Shown here piece after piece: positions 24,239 to 35,165 of a stretch of DNA of 64,000 bases; position 1 is the first letter of the stretch, and every line of letters begins with the position of its first letter. The stretch spans positions 124,001-188,000 of the forward strand of contig NZ_FXAY01000003.1 of NCBI RefSeq assembly GCF_900177685.1. Direction: 5' to 3'. Position numbers and translations under genes: made by a program. The notes under the pieces were generated by a model. It was not told the origin of the DNA. It saw only the letters and a list, made by a program, of their open reading frames with translations, and searched no databases. This stretch comes from Agreia pratensis. GTDB lineage: Bacteria; Actinomycetota; Actinomycetes; Actinomycetales; Microbacteriaceae.

Positions 24239-26479
24239 GTGACTGACGTCAATCTCCGCGCCCCGGGCGCGGAAACCCCCACAGCTCTTGCCGGCCTCAA
24301 GGTCGCCGAGCTTCAGGCCCTTGCACAGTCCCTCGGCATCAACGGTGCCGCCAGACTCCGTAAAGGCGAGTTGGTGCAGGCGATCACAGACCGCCAGGCA
24401 TCCGACTCGGCTGCACCGGCGCTCACCGCAGACGACTCCGTCGTCTCTGCGCCCGTCGAGTCGCCGGCGGAGCAGCCGACACTCGTCGAGGTCTCGGAGA
24501 CCACAGAGAAATCAGACGACGTGGTTGTCGACGGCGGCGTCGATGCTGCCCTGGTCGACGCATTCGTCGCAGCGCCGCTGAACGACATCGTTCCCGCAGA
24601 CGAGATCGTCGAGGCCGAGCGGCCGCAGACCGACACCTCTGCTCCTCGCAAGCGTGCGCCCCGCCGGGCGAAGTCCGTCGACGGTGCCGGCGCAGTCGAG
24701 TCGGACACTCGTGTCTCGGCCGTCTCGCACGTGAACGCGAAGAGCGACGAGCTCTCCGCGCTCCTTCCGCCCGTCACCCGTGGCCGCGCGGCAGATAAAG
24801 ACGCTCGTACGTCGGAGCCGCGTGCGACCGAGAACGTTCAGTCGAGCGATGCCGACGAGTCCCGCTCGGAGCAGCCCCGTGAGCAGGGCGGTCGTCAGGG
24901 CCGCAACCGCAACCGGAATCGCGATCGCGATCGCAACCAGGACAAGCAGAACAGCGCGGATCAGCCGGCTGACGTGCAGAACGCCGACCGAGCATCGACC
25001 GAACGCTCGGGCGCCGCCCGCGGCCAGAGCGACCGCGCTCAGGCAGAGAACGGCCAGAACGGCCGTGGCCAGAACGAGAACGGTCGCAATGCTCGTACAC
25101 AAGACGAGAACGGCCAGAACGGTCGAGGCCAGAACGGTCGCAACCAGAACGAGCGCGCTCAGAACGAGCGCCCACAGAACGATCGCGGCGACTCCAACGG
25201 GCCTGTTCTCGAAGAAGATGGTCGTGGTGACCGCAGCGCGCGCAACCGCTACCGCGACCGCAAGCGTCGCGGACAGACGGGCAACGACGAGCTCGAGCCC
25301 GAGATCAGCGAAGACGATGTTCTGATTCCTGTTGCCGGAATCCTCGACATCCTCGACAACTACGCGTTCGTTCGCACCAGTGGCTACCTGCCGGGCAACA
25401 ACGACGTCTATGTCTCACTCGGTCAGGTCAAGAAGTACAACCTGCGCAAGGGCGACGCGGTCGTCGGATCGATCCGCCAGCCACGCGAGGGCGACGGCAA
25501 CGGGCGCCAGAAGTACAACGCGATCGTCAAGATCGAGTCGATCAACGGCCTGCCCGTCGACGAAGCGGCGAACCGCGTCGAGTTCAACAAGCTGACCCCG
25601 CTGTACCCCCAGGAGCGTCTGCGCCTCGAGACCGAGCCGGGCAAGCTGACCCAGCGCATCATCGACCTCGTGGCCCCCATCGGAAAGGGCCAGCGCGGTC
25701 TGATCGTGGCGCCGCCGAAGGCCGGTAAGACGATTGTCCTGCAGCAGATCGCCAACGCGATCTCGACGAACAATCCCGAGGTCCACCTCATGGTCGTTCT
25801 CGTCGACGAGCGCCCCGAAGAGGTCACCGACATGCAGCGCACGGTCAAGGGGGAGGTCATCGCCTCGACCTTCGACCGTCCCGCCGAAGACCACACCACG
25901 GTTGCCGAACTCGCCATCGAGCGCGCCAAGCGCCTGGTCGAGCTGGGACACGACGTCGTCGTGCTGCTCGACTCGATCACTCGACTCGGACGCGCGTACA
26001 ACCTCGCCTCGCCGGCGTCCGGACGTATCCTCTCCGGCGGCGTCGACGCCTCGGCGCTCTACCCGCCGAAGCGATTCTTCGGTGCCGCGCGCAACATCGA
26101 GAACGGTGGGTCGCTGACCATTCTCGCGACCGCTCTCGTCGAGACCGGCTCGAAGATGGACGAAGTGATCTTCGAAGAGTTCAAGGGAACCGGCAACAGC
26201 GAGTTGCGCCTGTCACGCCAGCTCGCCGACAAGCGCATCTTCCCGGCTGTCGATGTCAACGCATCGTCCACACGCCGCGAAGAGCTGCTGATGGGCGTCG
26301 ACGAGACCAAGATCACCTGGAAGCTGCGTCGCGCTCTCGCGGGCGTCGACCAGCAGCAGGCTCTCGAGATCGTTCTTGGTCGTCTCAAGGAGACCACGTC
26401 GAACGTCGAGTTCCTTATGCAGGTGCAGAAGACGATGCCTAATCCGACGGGTCACAACGGACGCGACCTGGAGAAATAA
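24239..26479 (+). CDS. rho: Transcription termination factor Rho
   Basis: 746 residues from GTG 24239, against about 420 in E. coli. A SAP-like helical N terminus ([17 protein letters not shown]) is followed by a disordered acidic then Arg/Asn/Gln/Gly-rich insertion (about 60-350), the cold-shock-like RNA-binding domain ([20 protein letters not shown]), Walker A APPKAGKT near 490 and Walker [11 protein letters not shown]. The P-loop, Q-loop and R-loop regions look intact. Such insertions are typical of actinobacterial Rho and aid binding to structured, GC-rich RNA. GTG 24218 is an alternative start with weaker homology logic. Confidence 0.95.
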   Translation: MTDVNLRAPGAETPTALAGLKVAELQALAQSLGINGAARLRKGELVQAITDRQASDSAAPALTADDSVVSAPVESPAEQPTLVEVSETTEKSDDVVVDGGVDAALVDAFVAAPLNDIVPADEIVEAERPQTDTSAPRKRAPRRAKSVDGAGAVESDTRVSAVSHVNAKSDELSALLPPVTRGRAADKDARTSEPRATENVQSSDADESRSEQPREQGGRQGRNRNRNRDRDRNQDKQNSADQPADVQNADRASTERSGAARGQSDRAQAENGQNGRGQNENGRNARTQDENGQNGRGQNGRNQNERAQNERPQNDRGDSNGPVLEEDGRGDRSARNRYRDRKRRGQTGNDELEPEISEDDVLIPVAGILDILDNYAFVRTSGYLPGNNDVYVSLGQVKKYNLRKGDAVVGSIRQPREGDGNGRQKYNAIVKIESINGLPVDEAANRVEFNKLTPLYPQERLRLETEPGKLTQRIIDLVAPIGKGQRGLIVAPPKAGKTIVLQQIANAISTNNPEVHLMVVLVDERPEEVTDMQRTVKGEVIASTFDRPAEDHTTVAELAIERAKRLVELGHDVVVLLDSITRLGRAYNLASPASGRILSGGVDASALYPPKRFFGAARNIENGGSLTILATALVETGSKMDEVIFEEFKGTGNSELRLSRQLADKRIFPAVDVNASSTRREELLMGVDETKITWKLRRALAGVDQQQALEIVLGRLKETTSNVEFLMQVQKTMPNPTGHNGRDLEK
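24890..25200 (+). repeat. Low-complexity Asn/Arg/Gln/Gly repeat inside rho
   Basis: Short imperfect repeats of codons for Gln-Asn-Gly-Arg and Gln-Asn-Glu-Arg (for example [25 protein letters not shown]) and an Arg-Asn/Arg-Asp run ([13 protein letters not shown]). The repeated DNA word AGAACG(A/G)(G/C) recurs many times, so length variation between strains is likely. Confidence 0.8.
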
Positions 26480-26483
26480 GGAC

Positions 26484-27566
26484 ATGTTCGAGTCAGTCGA
26501 AACACTGCTGACCGAGCATGACGAGTTGCAGGAGCAGCTCGCCGATCCCGCACTGCACTCGGATCCTGCCCGGTCGAAGAAGGTCAATCGCCGCTACGCG
26601 GAGCTCAGTCGCATCATCGCGGCCTACCGTCAATGGCAGCAGCTCGAGAGCGACCTCGCGGCCGCTCAGGAGATGGCTTCCGAGGACGCCTCGTTCGCCG
26701 AAGAGGTGCCCGTGATCACCGATGACCTCGCCGTGGCAGAGGAGCGCCTCCGCCGACTTCTGATTCCGCGTGACCCCAACGACGGCCGCGACGTGATCAT
26801 GGAGATCAAGATGGGCGAGGGCGGGGCCGAATCGGCACTGTTCGCGGCCGACCTCCTGCGCATGTATCTGCACTACGCCGAGAGCAAGAAGTGGAAGACC
26901 GAGATCATCGAGCAGACCTCGAGCGACCTCGGCGGCATCAAGGACGTTCAGCTCGCGATCAAGGGCTCTTCGTCTGACCCGGCGCAGGGAGTGTGGGCGC
27001 ACCTGAAATACGAGGGTGGAGTTCACCGTGTGCAGCGCGTTCCCGCCACCGAGTCGCAGGGACGCATCCACACGTCCGCGGCGGGGGTGCTCGTCTTCCC
27101 TGAGGTCGACGAGCCCGAAGAGGTCGAGATCAGCCCGAACGACCTGAAGATCGACGTATATCGTTCGTCCGGCCCGGGCGGACAGTCCGTCAACACGACG
27201 GACTCCGCCGTGCGCATCACCCACCTTCCCACCGGAATCGTGGTGGCGATGCAGAACGAGAAGAGCCAGCTGCAGAACCGTGAGGCCGGCATGCGTGTTC
27301 TGCGCGCCCGCGTGCTCGCGCGTCAGCAGGAAGAGATCGACGCTGCGGCATCCGTGGTTCGCAAGAGCCAGATCCGCACGATGGACCGATCCGAGCGCAT
27401 CCGCACGTACAACTTTCCCGAGAACCGCATCGCGGATCACCGCACGGGCTACAAGGCATACAACCTCGACGGTGTCATGAACGGAGCTCTCGAGCCCGTG
27501 ATCGAGTCATGCATCGCAGCCGACGAGGAAGCTCGTCTGCAGGAGCTCGGGGGAGCGGCCGAGTAA
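26484..27566 (+). CDS. prfA: Peptide chain release factor 1
   Basis: 360 residues from ATG 26484. It has the RF1 codon-recognition tripeptide PAT in [10 protein letters not shown] and the catalytic GGQ in [14 protein letters not shown], which inserts into the peptidyl-transferase centre at UAA and UAG. Adjacent prmC encodes the enzyme that methylates that Gln. It lies 4 bp after rho and its stop overlaps the prmC start by one base (TAATG), so termination of transcription and of translation share an operon. Confidence 0.96.
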   Translation: MFESVETLLTEHDELQEQLADPALHSDPARSKKVNRRYAELSRIIAAYRQWQQLESDLAAAQEMASEDASFAEEVPVITDDLAVAEERLRRLLIPRDPNDGRDVIMEIKMGEGGAESALFAADLLRMYLHYAESKKWKTEIIEQTSSDLGGIKDVQLAIKGSSSDPAQGVWAHLKYEGGVHRVQRVPATESQGRIHTSAAGVLVFPEVDEPEEVEISPNDLKIDVYRSSGPGGQSVNTTDSAVRITHLPTGIVVAMQNEKSQLQNREAGMRVLRARVLARQQEEIDAAASVVRKSQIRTMDRSERIRTYNFPENRIADHRTGYKAYNLDGVMNGALEPVIESCIAADEEARLQELGGAAE

Positions 27567-28477
27567 TGAGCGCGGTCGTCCTCGAACCGACGGGAACGCT
27601 CGGGCCCCCCACGGTCAGAAGCCTCCTCGAGCATGGCGTCGCCGTGCTCGCTCGCAGTGGAATCTCCGATCCGCAGGTGGATGCGGAGCTTCTCGTGGGC
27701 TTCGTGCTCGGAGCGAGCCGCGGCCAGGTTCAGGCCATGACCATCACAGACAAGACCCTCGGCGTGGAGGACGCGGTCGCCATCAGCGAGGCCATCGAGC
27801 GCCGTGCTGCGCGAGAACCGCTTCAGCACATCACGGGCGTGGCCTGGTTCCGCAACCTCGAGCTCGAAGTCGGCCCTGGCGTGTTCGTGCCGAGACCTGA
27901 GACGGAGTTCGTGGCGGGCCTCGCCATCGATTCGCTGCGTTCCATCGTCATCGATCCTCGTCGCGAAGACGGCCCGATCGCGGTCGACCTCGGAACGGGG
28001 AGCGGCGCCATAGCTCTGTCGCTCGCGACGGAGGTTCCCCACGCCCAGGTGGTCGCTGTCGAGAACAGCTCGGCCGCGTTCGTCTGGACCAAACAGAATT
28101 TTCGTCGAGTCGACGCCCCGAACGCGCGCCTGGTCTTCATCGATCTGCTCGACGCGGTGCCGGAACTCGACGGCCGCGTGTCGGTCGTCGTGTCGAACCC
28201 TCCCTATATCCCTGCTCAGGCGATCCCGCGCGATCCTGAGGTGCGTCTCTTCGATCCGGAGCACGCGCTCTACGGGGGAGACGACGGCCTCGACGTCGTC
28301 AGGAACGTCTCTCGCACCGGTCTTCGACTGCTGCATTCGGGCGGCGTCCTGGTGATCGAGCACGGCGAGTCGCAAGGGTCCGAGATCAGGCAACTACTGG
28401 ATGCCGATGGCTGGCATGCCACGGCAACTCACCGCGACCTCACAGGGCGAGACCGGGCGACAACCGCGCTGCGCTGA
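27566..28477 (+). CDS. prmC: Release factor glutamine N5-methyltransferase
   Basis: 303 residues from ATG 27566. An N-terminal helical domain precedes a Rossmann methyltransferase with SAM motif DLGTGSG (141-147) and catalytic NPPY (211-214), the signature for methylating the GGQ glutamine of release factors. It begins on the last base of the prfA stop. The C-terminal segment HRDLTGRDRAT is also typical of PrmC. Confidence 0.94.
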   Translation: MSAVVLEPTGTLGPPTVRSLLEHGVAVLARSGISDPQVDAELLVGFVLGASRGQVQAMTITDKTLGVEDAVAISEAIERRAAREPLQHITGVAWFRNLELEVGPGVFVPRPETEFVAGLAIDSLRSIVIDPRREDGPIAVDLGTGSGAIALSLATEVPHAQVVAVENSSAAFVWTKQNFRRVDAPNARLVFIDLLDAVPELDGRVSVVVSNPPYIPAQAIPRDPEVRLFDPEHALYGGDDGLDVVRNVSRTGLRLLHSGGVLVIEHGESQGSEIRQLLDADGWHATATHRDLTGRDRATTALR

Positions 28478-28542
28478 CACCGCAGCTATGCTTGGTCGGC
28501 GGCATCCCACCGGACGCCGCCCCACGACGATCAGGAGTGACC

Positions 28543-28734
28543 ATGGAACCGATCAGCGCCACCATCGGAAGCATCGTGCTGTTCGTCATCTTCGTGGCCA
28601 CGGTCGTCTCCATCGTCCGCAACCCGAATCACGGGTTCGTCGGCAAACTGGTATGGCTGATCGTCGTGCTGCTGACCTCGGTCGTCGGATCGATACTGTG
28701 GCTTCTCTTCGGCCGCGGCAAGGTCACTCGGTAG
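28543..28734 (+). CDS. Small PLDc_N-domain membrane protein
   Basis: 63 residues with two hydrophobic helices (about 8-22 and 34-55) separated by RNPNHGFVGKLVW, the pattern of the phospholipase D nuclease N-terminal domain, found alone in many small actinobacterial membrane proteins. ATG 28543 follows AGGAG at 6-10 nt. No catalytic domain is attached. Function unknown; it sits between prmC and an acyltransferase. Confidence 0.8.
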   Translation: MEPISATIGSIVLFVIFVATVVSIVRNPNHGFVGKLVWLIVVLLTSVVGSILWLLFGRGKVTR

Positions 28735-28755
28735 GCTCGCCGCAGAGCGAACACG

Positions 28756-30018
28756 ATGTCGAAAGCTGACGCTGCGCTCGAGGCGACCGCTCGCCGCGCC
28801 CCTCTCATCGGGGCTCTGACCGGTATTCGCGCCGTAGCCGCGTTCTGGGTCTTCCTTCGGCATTTCCGCACGGAGATCGTGGATTCTCTCGGTCCTGGCC
28901 CCTTCACACAGTTCATCATCCATCTGTCGTCGGCGGGGTATCTCGGGGTGGACCTCTTCTTCATCCTCAGTGGATTCATCCTGACCTATACGCATATGTC
29001 GACGATGACGAGCGCGTACACCTGGCGCACCGCCGTCGGGTTCATCTGGCTGCGGCTGGCGCGAGTCTGGCCGCTCACAGCTTTCGTACTCATGCTGTTC
29101 GGGGCATATTTCATTTTCCAGGCTCTGTCGTCCGGAGACCCCTCGTTTCTCGCTCAGGCCGATGCCGGCCAGCTTCTCCTGCACCTCACTCTCCTCAACG
29201 GGTGGTTCCCCTCGACGCTCGACTGGAACGGAGTGGACTGGTCTGTCAGCGCCGAGTGGATGGCGTATCTGACCTTCGCCGTCGGAGTCGTCGCGCTGTC
29301 GCGGTTCGCAGCCGTCGCATCCCGCCGTGTCATGGTGATCGTCATCGTGCTGCTGATGCTGCCGGTGCTCATCGTGGGAGTGAGTATGCAGGACGACACG
29401 ATCTTCCTGTTCTCCAACGACAGCTATGTGACGGCGGCGGGAGTGCTTCCCATCAGGGTTCTCGGCGAGTTCTGGATCGGCGCGGTGCTCTCGTTGCTGC
29501 TGCGGCGGTTCCTCGGAGGCACGACTGAATCGCTCGCATCCGGTGGAATCAGGCGTGTGCCCCTCGCAACGCTGACGGCGGCAGCCTCGGTGGCCGTTCT
29601 CCTCGTCGTCGCCTACAACGATCCGCTGCACAATATGCGCGCGGGTCAGCAGGAGTTTCACGATGGCATCGACATGATCGCGCCGGCGGAATCGATCGTC
29701 GTGCTTCCTCTGCTGGTCCTCCTCATCGCGACCCTCGCGATCTGTCCTCGGGATCCTCTTTCGAGATTCCTTTCGACGAGGCCGCTCCTTCTGGCCGGCC
29801 GGATGTCGTTCGCGTTCTATCTGGTGCATCCTCTCGTCATCGGAGCGGGACTTCTGGTCGCGTCGAGATTGCACGCCGAGTCCGGGCCTCTGCTGCTCGG
29901 AGTCGTCATCGCCACAGCTGTTGCCGCATGGCTCAGCGCCTGGGTCCTGTGGAGATTCATCGAGGAGCCGTCTCGCAGACTGCTGCGCCGGATGCTTCCT
30001 CCGAGCGTCATTGTCTGA
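28756..30018 (+). CDS. Acyltransferase family 3 integral membrane protein
   Basis: 420 residues with about ten transmembrane segments. It opens with the acyltransferase-3 motif TGIRAVAAFWVFLRHF (the His is the presumed catalytic residue) and continues with YLGVDLFFILSGFILTYTH, diagnostic of OafA/NodX-like O-acyltransferases. These transfer acetyl or other acyl groups to cell-surface glycans or lipids. The last helix ends WRFIEEPSRR, as expected. No partner SGNH domain is fused. Acceptor unknown. Confidence 0.88.
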   Translation: MSKADAALEATARRAPLIGALTGIRAVAAFWVFLRHFRTEIVDSLGPGPFTQFIIHLSSAGYLGVDLFFILSGFILTYTHMSTMTSAYTWRTAVGFIWLRLARVWPLTAFVLMLFGAYFIFQALSSGDPSFLAQADAGQLLLHLTLLNGWFPSTLDWNGVDWSVSAEWMAYLTFAVGVVALSRFAAVASRRVMVIVIVLLMLPVLIVGVSMQDDTIFLFSNDSYVTAAGVLPIRVLGEFWIGAVLSLLLRRFLGGTTESLASGGIRRVPLATLTAAASVAVLLVVAYNDPLHNMRAGQQEFHDGIDMIAPAESIVVLPLLVLLIATLAICPRDPLSRFLSTRPLLLAGRMSFAFYLVHPLVIGAGLLVASRLHAESGPLLLGVVIATAVAAWLSAWVLWRFIEEPSRRLLRRMLPPSVIV

Positions 30019-30037
30019 ACCCCCAGGGCCCACGCAC

Positions 30038-30043
30038 TATCAT
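30038..30043 (+). promoter_or_regulatory. Candidate -10 (TATCAT) before tsaC
   Basis: TATCAT matches the consensus at five of six positions and ends 10 nt before ATG 30054, leaving almost no leader and no SD sequence. Confidence 0.35.
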
Positions 30044-30053
30044 TGGGGTCGAT

Positions 30054-30728
30054 ATGGCTGCCCTCTATGACTGCTCGGTTCCGTCTGAGCTCCTGACGGG
30101 AATGCGACTCGCCCGCGCCGCTATCGGCCGCGGCGCGCTTGTCGTCATTCCGACGGACACGGTGTACGGCATCGCCGCCGACGCTTTCAATCCGGTCGCC
30201 GTGCAGGCGCTGCTCGATGCCAAGGGACGCACTCGTAGTTCGCCTCCTCCGGTTCTCGTACCCGGTGTCGCCACACTCGACGCCCTTGCGGAGACCGTGA
30301 GTCAGCCGGTGCGCGACCTCGTCGACGCGTTCTGGCCCGGGGGACTCACGATCATCGTTCCCGCGCGGTCATCGCTCGCCTGGGATCTCGGGGAGACCCG
30401 TGGCACGGTGGCTTTGCGTCAGCCGTCCGATCCCATCGCCCTCGAGCTGCTCACCGAGGTGGGGCCACTGGCCGTGTCGTCGGCGAATCTCACCGGCGAG
30501 CCTGCGGCGACCACCGCATCCCTGGCTCTCGAGAGCCTCGGCGACAGCGTCGACGTCTATCTCGAGGGCGGTGCCACCGACACAGTGACGTCGACCATCG
30601 TCGATGCAAGCACGTTCGGCGACGACGGTTCGATCCGAATCGTGCGTCACGGCGCCGTGTCCGAAGAACAGTTGCGGTCGATTCTGGGTGATGTGCTTTC
30701 GTCGCCCGACGATCGACTGAACGGCTGA
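30054..30728 (+). CDS. tsaC: L-threonylcarbamoyladenylate synthase (Sua5/YwlC/TsaC)
   Basis: 224 residues from ATG 30054 with the YrdC domain: VIPTDTVYGIAADAF near the N terminus, KGRTRSSPPPVLV and the substrate-site region VALRQPSDPIALELL and VSSANLTGEPA. It makes threonylcarbamoyl-AMP from threonine, bicarbonate and ATP for t6A37 modification of tRNAs reading ANN codons. The length fits the short TsaC class without the Sua5 C-terminal domain. The wecA-like gene starts 3 bp after its stop. Confidence 0.92.
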   Translation: MAALYDCSVPSELLTGMRLARAAIGRGALVVIPTDTVYGIAADAFNPVAVQALLDAKGRTRSSPPPVLVPGVATLDALAETVSQPVRDLVDAFWPGGLTIIVPARSSLAWDLGETRGTVALRQPSDPIALELLTEVGPLAVSSANLTGEPAATTASLALESLGDSVDVYLEGGATDTVTSTIVDASTFGDDGSIRIVRHGAVSEEQLRSILGDVLSSPDDRLNG

Positions 30729-30731
30729 TCC

Positions 30732-31946
30732 GTGCGGATCTATCTGCTCGTCGCGGCCATCTCGGCCGTTGTCACGTTCGGGCTGGCGCTCGTCGTGTAC
30801 AAGCTGAGTCACCGATTCAGGCTCTACCCGAAGATCCGCGAACGAGATGTGCACACCCGGCCGACACCGCGACTGGGCGGCGTCGCGATGTTCATCGGCA
30901 TGGTCGTGGCCTTCGCCGTGGCCTCACAGGTCGACGGTTTCAGGCTGGTCTTCGTCAATCCGGGCCCGGTGTTCGCCATTCTGGGTGCGGCCCTGATCAT
31001 CGTGGTGATCGGAGTCATCGACGATCTCATCGACCTCGACTGGACAATCAAGCTCGCGGGGCAGATCATCGCGGCGTGGCTCCTCGTGTGGCAGGGTGTC
31101 GCGATCGTCTCGCTTCCGATCGCTGGAACCCTCGCCGTCGGATCCGGCGTGATGTCGCTGATCATCAGCCTGTTCGCAGTCGTTCTGGTGATGAACGCGA
31201 TCAACTTCATCGACGGCCTCGACGGGCTCGTCGCGGGTGTCTGCCTCATCGCCAACGGCGTCTTCTTCCTCTACACATTCCTGCTCATCCAAGAGGGGTC
31301 GGCGACCGACTACTTCAACCTCGCGGCTCTCATCTCCGCCATCCTCATCGGCGCATGCGCTGGGTTCCTCCCGCTGAACTGGCACCCGGCGAAGCTGTTC
31401 ATGGGCGATGCCGGCGCCATGCTCGTCGGCCTCCTGATGGCGACCAGCGCCATCGCGGTGACGGGGGTCATCGACCCTGCGACTCTAGGTCGGCGTGAAC
31501 TGCTTCCCGCGTTCATTCCGATCCTCCTTCCCTTCGCCATCCTCGTGCTCCCGCTTCTCGACTTCGGGCTCGCGGTCTTCCGTCGGCTTCGCGCGGGCAA
31601 GAGCCCCTTCAGCGCAGACAGAAAACACCTGCACCACCGGCTCCTCGACATGGGGCACTCGCACTTCCACGCCGTCCTCATCTTCTACGCGTGGACTGCA
31701 GTCGTCTCGGTCGGCTGTCTGCTGTTCTTCCTCGTTCCGACCGGCTACGCGGTCGTCTTCCTCCTCGTCGGTCTGGTCGTCTGCACCGTGCTGACGCTGG
31801 CTCCACTCAGCCGACGCAAGGTCGTCGAGGCCACAGCTCAGTCGACGGAGGTCGAGAGCCCCGAAGCATCGATGGCCGCCTCTCTCGACCCGCTCGACGC
31901 AGCGTCCGAATCAGTGCCACCGCCCGCAGAAACGAAAGGCGCCTAG
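30732..31946 (+). CDS. wecA: MraY/WecA family polyprenyl-phosphate glycan phosphotransferase
   Basis: 404 residues with about eleven transmembrane helices. Signature loops: VHTRPTPRLGG, the Asp pair in IGVIDDLIDLDW, MNAINFIDGLDGLVAG, KLFMGDAGAML and the WecA-type HLHHRLLDMGHSH. It attaches a sugar-1-phosphate, probably GlcNAc-1-P, to decaprenyl phosphate and so starts a cell-wall glycan or arabinogalactan-linker-type pathway. GTG start. It is placed just before the ATP synthase operon, as in many actinobacteria. Confidence 0.9.
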   Translation: MRIYLLVAAISAVVTFGLALVVYKLSHRFRLYPKIRERDVHTRPTPRLGGVAMFIGMVVAFAVASQVDGFRLVFVNPGPVFAILGAALIIVVIGVIDDLIDLDWTIKLAGQIIAAWLLVWQGVAIVSLPIAGTLAVGSGVMSLIISLFAVVLVMNAINFIDGLDGLVAGVCLIANGVFFLYTFLLIQEGSATDYFNLAALISAILIGACAGFLPLNWHPAKLFMGDAGAMLVGLLMATSAIAVTGVIDPATLGRRELLPAFIPILLPFAILVLPLLDFGLAVFRRLRAGKSPFSADRKHLHHRLLDMGHSHFHAVLIFYAWTAVVSVGCLLFFLVPTGYAVVFLLVGLVVCTVLTLAPLSRRKVVEATAQSTEVESPEASMAASLDPLDAASESVPPPAETKGA

Positions 31947-31947
31947 C

Positions 31948-32421
31948 GTGTCGACCCCCACCCCCCGTGCCACCTCGGCCGCCACAGGCTCCTCCGCGCG
32001 GCCGGTTTTCGTGCGCATCCTGAAATGGGGAGGGCTGCTCGCCCTCGCCATAGCGGTGATCGGGGGAGTGACGGGCTTTCTCGTCGACTCCGAGCGCGGG
32101 CTCGTGAGCGCCCTCGTGGGAACCGCCATGGCTATTCTGTTCACCGGTCTCACCGCAACATCGATCCTCGTCGCCAACCGCTTCTCGGGAACCGACTTCT
32201 TCACGGCCATCTTCTTCGCCGTGGTGATGGGCGCGTGGATCGTCAAGTTCGCGATCTTCCTGGTGCTCGTGTTCCTCCTCCGTGACCAGCCCTGGATCAA
32301 CCCCGTCGTGATGTTCCTCTGCATCATCGCGGGCGTGCTCGGTTCACTGATCGTCGACGTCGTCGTGGTCGCTACATCCCGCATGAGCTATGCAAGCGAC
32401 GTGACATTGCCTGGCGAGTAG
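31948..32421 (+). CDS. AtpI-like membrane protein upstream of the ATP synthase operon
   Basis: 157 residues with four hydrophobic helices (about 25-44, 50-68, 86-108, 116-138). The position directly before atpB, the four-helix plan and a short polar N terminus match AtpI/I-protein equivalents, proposed assembly factors for the c-ring. Sequence similarity to AtpI is not obvious by eye, so the call rests mainly on context. GTG start 1 bp after the wecA-like stop, hence probable co-translation. Confidence 0.7.
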   Translation: MSTPTPRATSAATGSSARPVFVRILKWGGLLALAIAVIGGVTGFLVDSERGLVSALVGTAMAILFTGLTATSILVANRFSGTDFFTAIFFAVVMGAWIVKFAIFLVLVFLLRDQPWINPVVMFLCIIAGVLGSLIVDVVVVATSRMSYASDVTLPGE

Positions 32422-32452
32422 GAATATGTCCGATCCGGCACATTCGGGCCAT

Positions 32453-32471
32453 CAATCGGCCTCCTCGATTG
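32453..32471. other. Small inverted repeat upstream of atpB
   Basis: CAATCG and CGATTG flank a 7-nt loop GCCTCCT. No T-run follows, so it is not a classical terminator. It lies in the 186-bp gap that should contain the atp promoter; TTGGTC (32469-32474) with GATAGG 17 bp on is a poor promoter candidate. Confidence 0.25.
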
Positions 32472-32628
32472 GTCAGGGGGGCCTAACTCTTGATAGGGTT
32501 CATAAAGATCGTTCCGCTGCGTCACTCTGGTTGTCACCCAGAAGCAGCACCCCCCATCATTCGTCGTCGCGAGAGCCTCGCTCCACGCCCCGAACCAGGA
32601 GATAGCGCTGTTAGCTAACGCTCTGAAC

Positions 32629-33700
<1,072 letters not shown>

Positions 33701-33734
33701 TCCCGCTTCGCTCACTAACAGATAGGAGGCTGGA

Positions 33735-34304
33735 GTGCTTCACGCATTTCTAGCTGCCGCAGAGGAAACGGCCGAGCAAACGAACCCACTCCGGCCCGAG
33801 TGGTACGACATCATCTGGTCGTCGCTCTGCTTCGTCATCATCCTGTTCTTCTTCTGGAGAATGGTGCTGCCTCGCGTCAAGACGATGCTCGATGAGCGGT
33901 CCGCCGCCATCGAGGGCAACATCGCCAAGGCAGATGCTGCCCAGGCGCAAGCCGAAGCCGCTCTCGAGCAGTACACCGCTCAGCTCGCCGAGGGGCGCGC
34001 CGAAGCAGGCAAGATCCGCGAGCAGGCTCGCGCCGACGCTCTGAAGATCGCCGCAGAGCTCAAGGAGCAGGCGCAGCTCGATGCTGCGCGCATCCAGGCG
34101 CAGGCGACGAGCCAGATCGAAGCCGAGCGCCAGGCGGCCGTCGTGTCACTGCGCGCCGAGGTCGGAAGCCTCGCTCTCGACCTTGCGTCGGGTGTCATCG
34201 GCGAGTCCGTCAAGGACGACGCCAAGGCTGCCGGCATCGTCGATCGCTTCCTTGCCGACCTCGAGGCGTCCGAGGCATCAGCCCCGACCGCCGGAAACAA
34301 GTAA
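33735..34304 (+). CDS. atpF: ATP synthase Fo subunit b
   Basis: 189 residues. One N-terminal transmembrane helix (about 25-45, IIWSSLCFVIILFFFWRMV) then a long charged helix with Ala-rich heptads that forms the peripheral stalk. GTG 33735 has AGGAGG close upstream. A Leu-Ala-rich tail (from 135) contacts subunit delta in the assembled complex. Confidence 0.95.
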   Translation: MLHAFLAAAEETAEQTNPLRPEWYDIIWSSLCFVIILFFFWRMVLPRVKTMLDERSAAIEGNIAKADAAQAQAEAALEQYTAQLAEGRAEAGKIREQARADALKIAAELKEQAQLDAARIQAQATSQIEAERQAAVVSLRAEVGSLALDLASGVIGESVKDDAKAAGIVDRFLADLEASEASAPTAGNK

Positions 34305-34308
34305 GAAC

Positions 34309-35106
34309 ATGGGATCAGCGACAAGAGAAGCGATCGCCGGCGTTCGAGCCAGACTGGCCGGGCAGGGCGGTTCCGCCACTCTCGCCACGGGGGAGCAGCT
34401 GCTTCTCGCGGGCCGAGTCATCGGCGAATCGTCTGCGCTGCTGTCGCTTCTCGCTGACCCCTCGGCCGATCAGGCATCGAAGGCAGGAGTCGTGTCCGAA
34501 CTCTTCGGCTCGAAGCTCGACTCTGAGGCCGTGCGCATCCTGAGCGATGTGGCAGCCAGCCGTTGGTCGAGCCACGACGATCTGCTCTCAGCCATCGAAG
34601 AACTCGGCTTCCGAGTCCTCGCAGATTCGGCAACGAACGCCGAATCTATCGAGGCCGAACTCGCTCGCTTCGGCGAAGCGGTTTCGACGAGCGATGAGCT
34701 CGAGCTCGCGCTCGGCTCGAAGCTCGGCGCCGTCGACGCGAAATTGGCTTTGGTCAATGCTTTGCTGCAGGGCAAAGCATCGGCTCAGACGCTTGCGATC
34801 GTGCAGCAGCTCGTTGCCCAGCCTCGCGGTCGGCGCATCGGAGAGCTGCTTCGGGTTGCTGCGAATATCGTGGCCGATCAGGCCGGCAAGTCCATTGCCA
34901 CGGTCACCAGCGCTGCTCCGATCGCTCCCGCACAGCTGGAGCGCCTGGAGAAGGGGCTTTCGTCACTGTACGGACGAGCCCTCTCCGTCAACCAGCAGAT
35001 CGATCCCGCCCTTATCGGCGGTCTTCGCATCCAGGTGGGAGATGATGTCATCGATGGCAGCGTCTCCGCCCGCATCAACGATTTGAGACTTCAGCTCGCT
35101 GGCTAG
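34309..35106 (+). CDS. atpH: ATP synthase F1 subunit delta
   Basis: 265 residues from ATG 34309. The N-terminal helical bundle lies around 30-150 and the C-terminal domain contains [18 protein letters not shown] and the conserved [20 protein letters not shown]. It is longer than the E. coli protein (177 aa), as usual for actinobacteria. It starts 4 bp after atpF. Confidence 0.93.
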   Translation: MGSATREAIAGVRARLAGQGGSATLATGEQLLLAGRVIGESSALLSLLADPSADQASKAGVVSELFGSKLDSEAVRILSDVAASRWSSHDDLLSAIEELGFRVLADSATNAESIEAELARFGEAVSTSDELELALGSKLGAVDAKLALVNALLQGKASAQTLAIVQQLVAQPRGRRIGELLRVAANIVADQAGKSIATVTSAAPIAPAQLERLEKGLSSLYGRALSVNQQIDPALIGGLRIQVGDDVIDGSVSARINDLRLQLAG

Positions 35107-35165
35107 CCCTTGTGGCTGGCTTGCTACACGCCGGAGCGAATCCTTCGGCAGAAAAAGGAAAAACG

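Noticed and set aside
28531-30033. 500-codon open frame opposite the acyltransferase
   Set aside because: Highly charged low-complexity translation lying antisense to a clear ten-helix membrane protein.
32453-32471. Intrinsic terminator before the atp operon
   Set aside because: The 6-bp stem has no following T-run; kept only as an inverted repeat.
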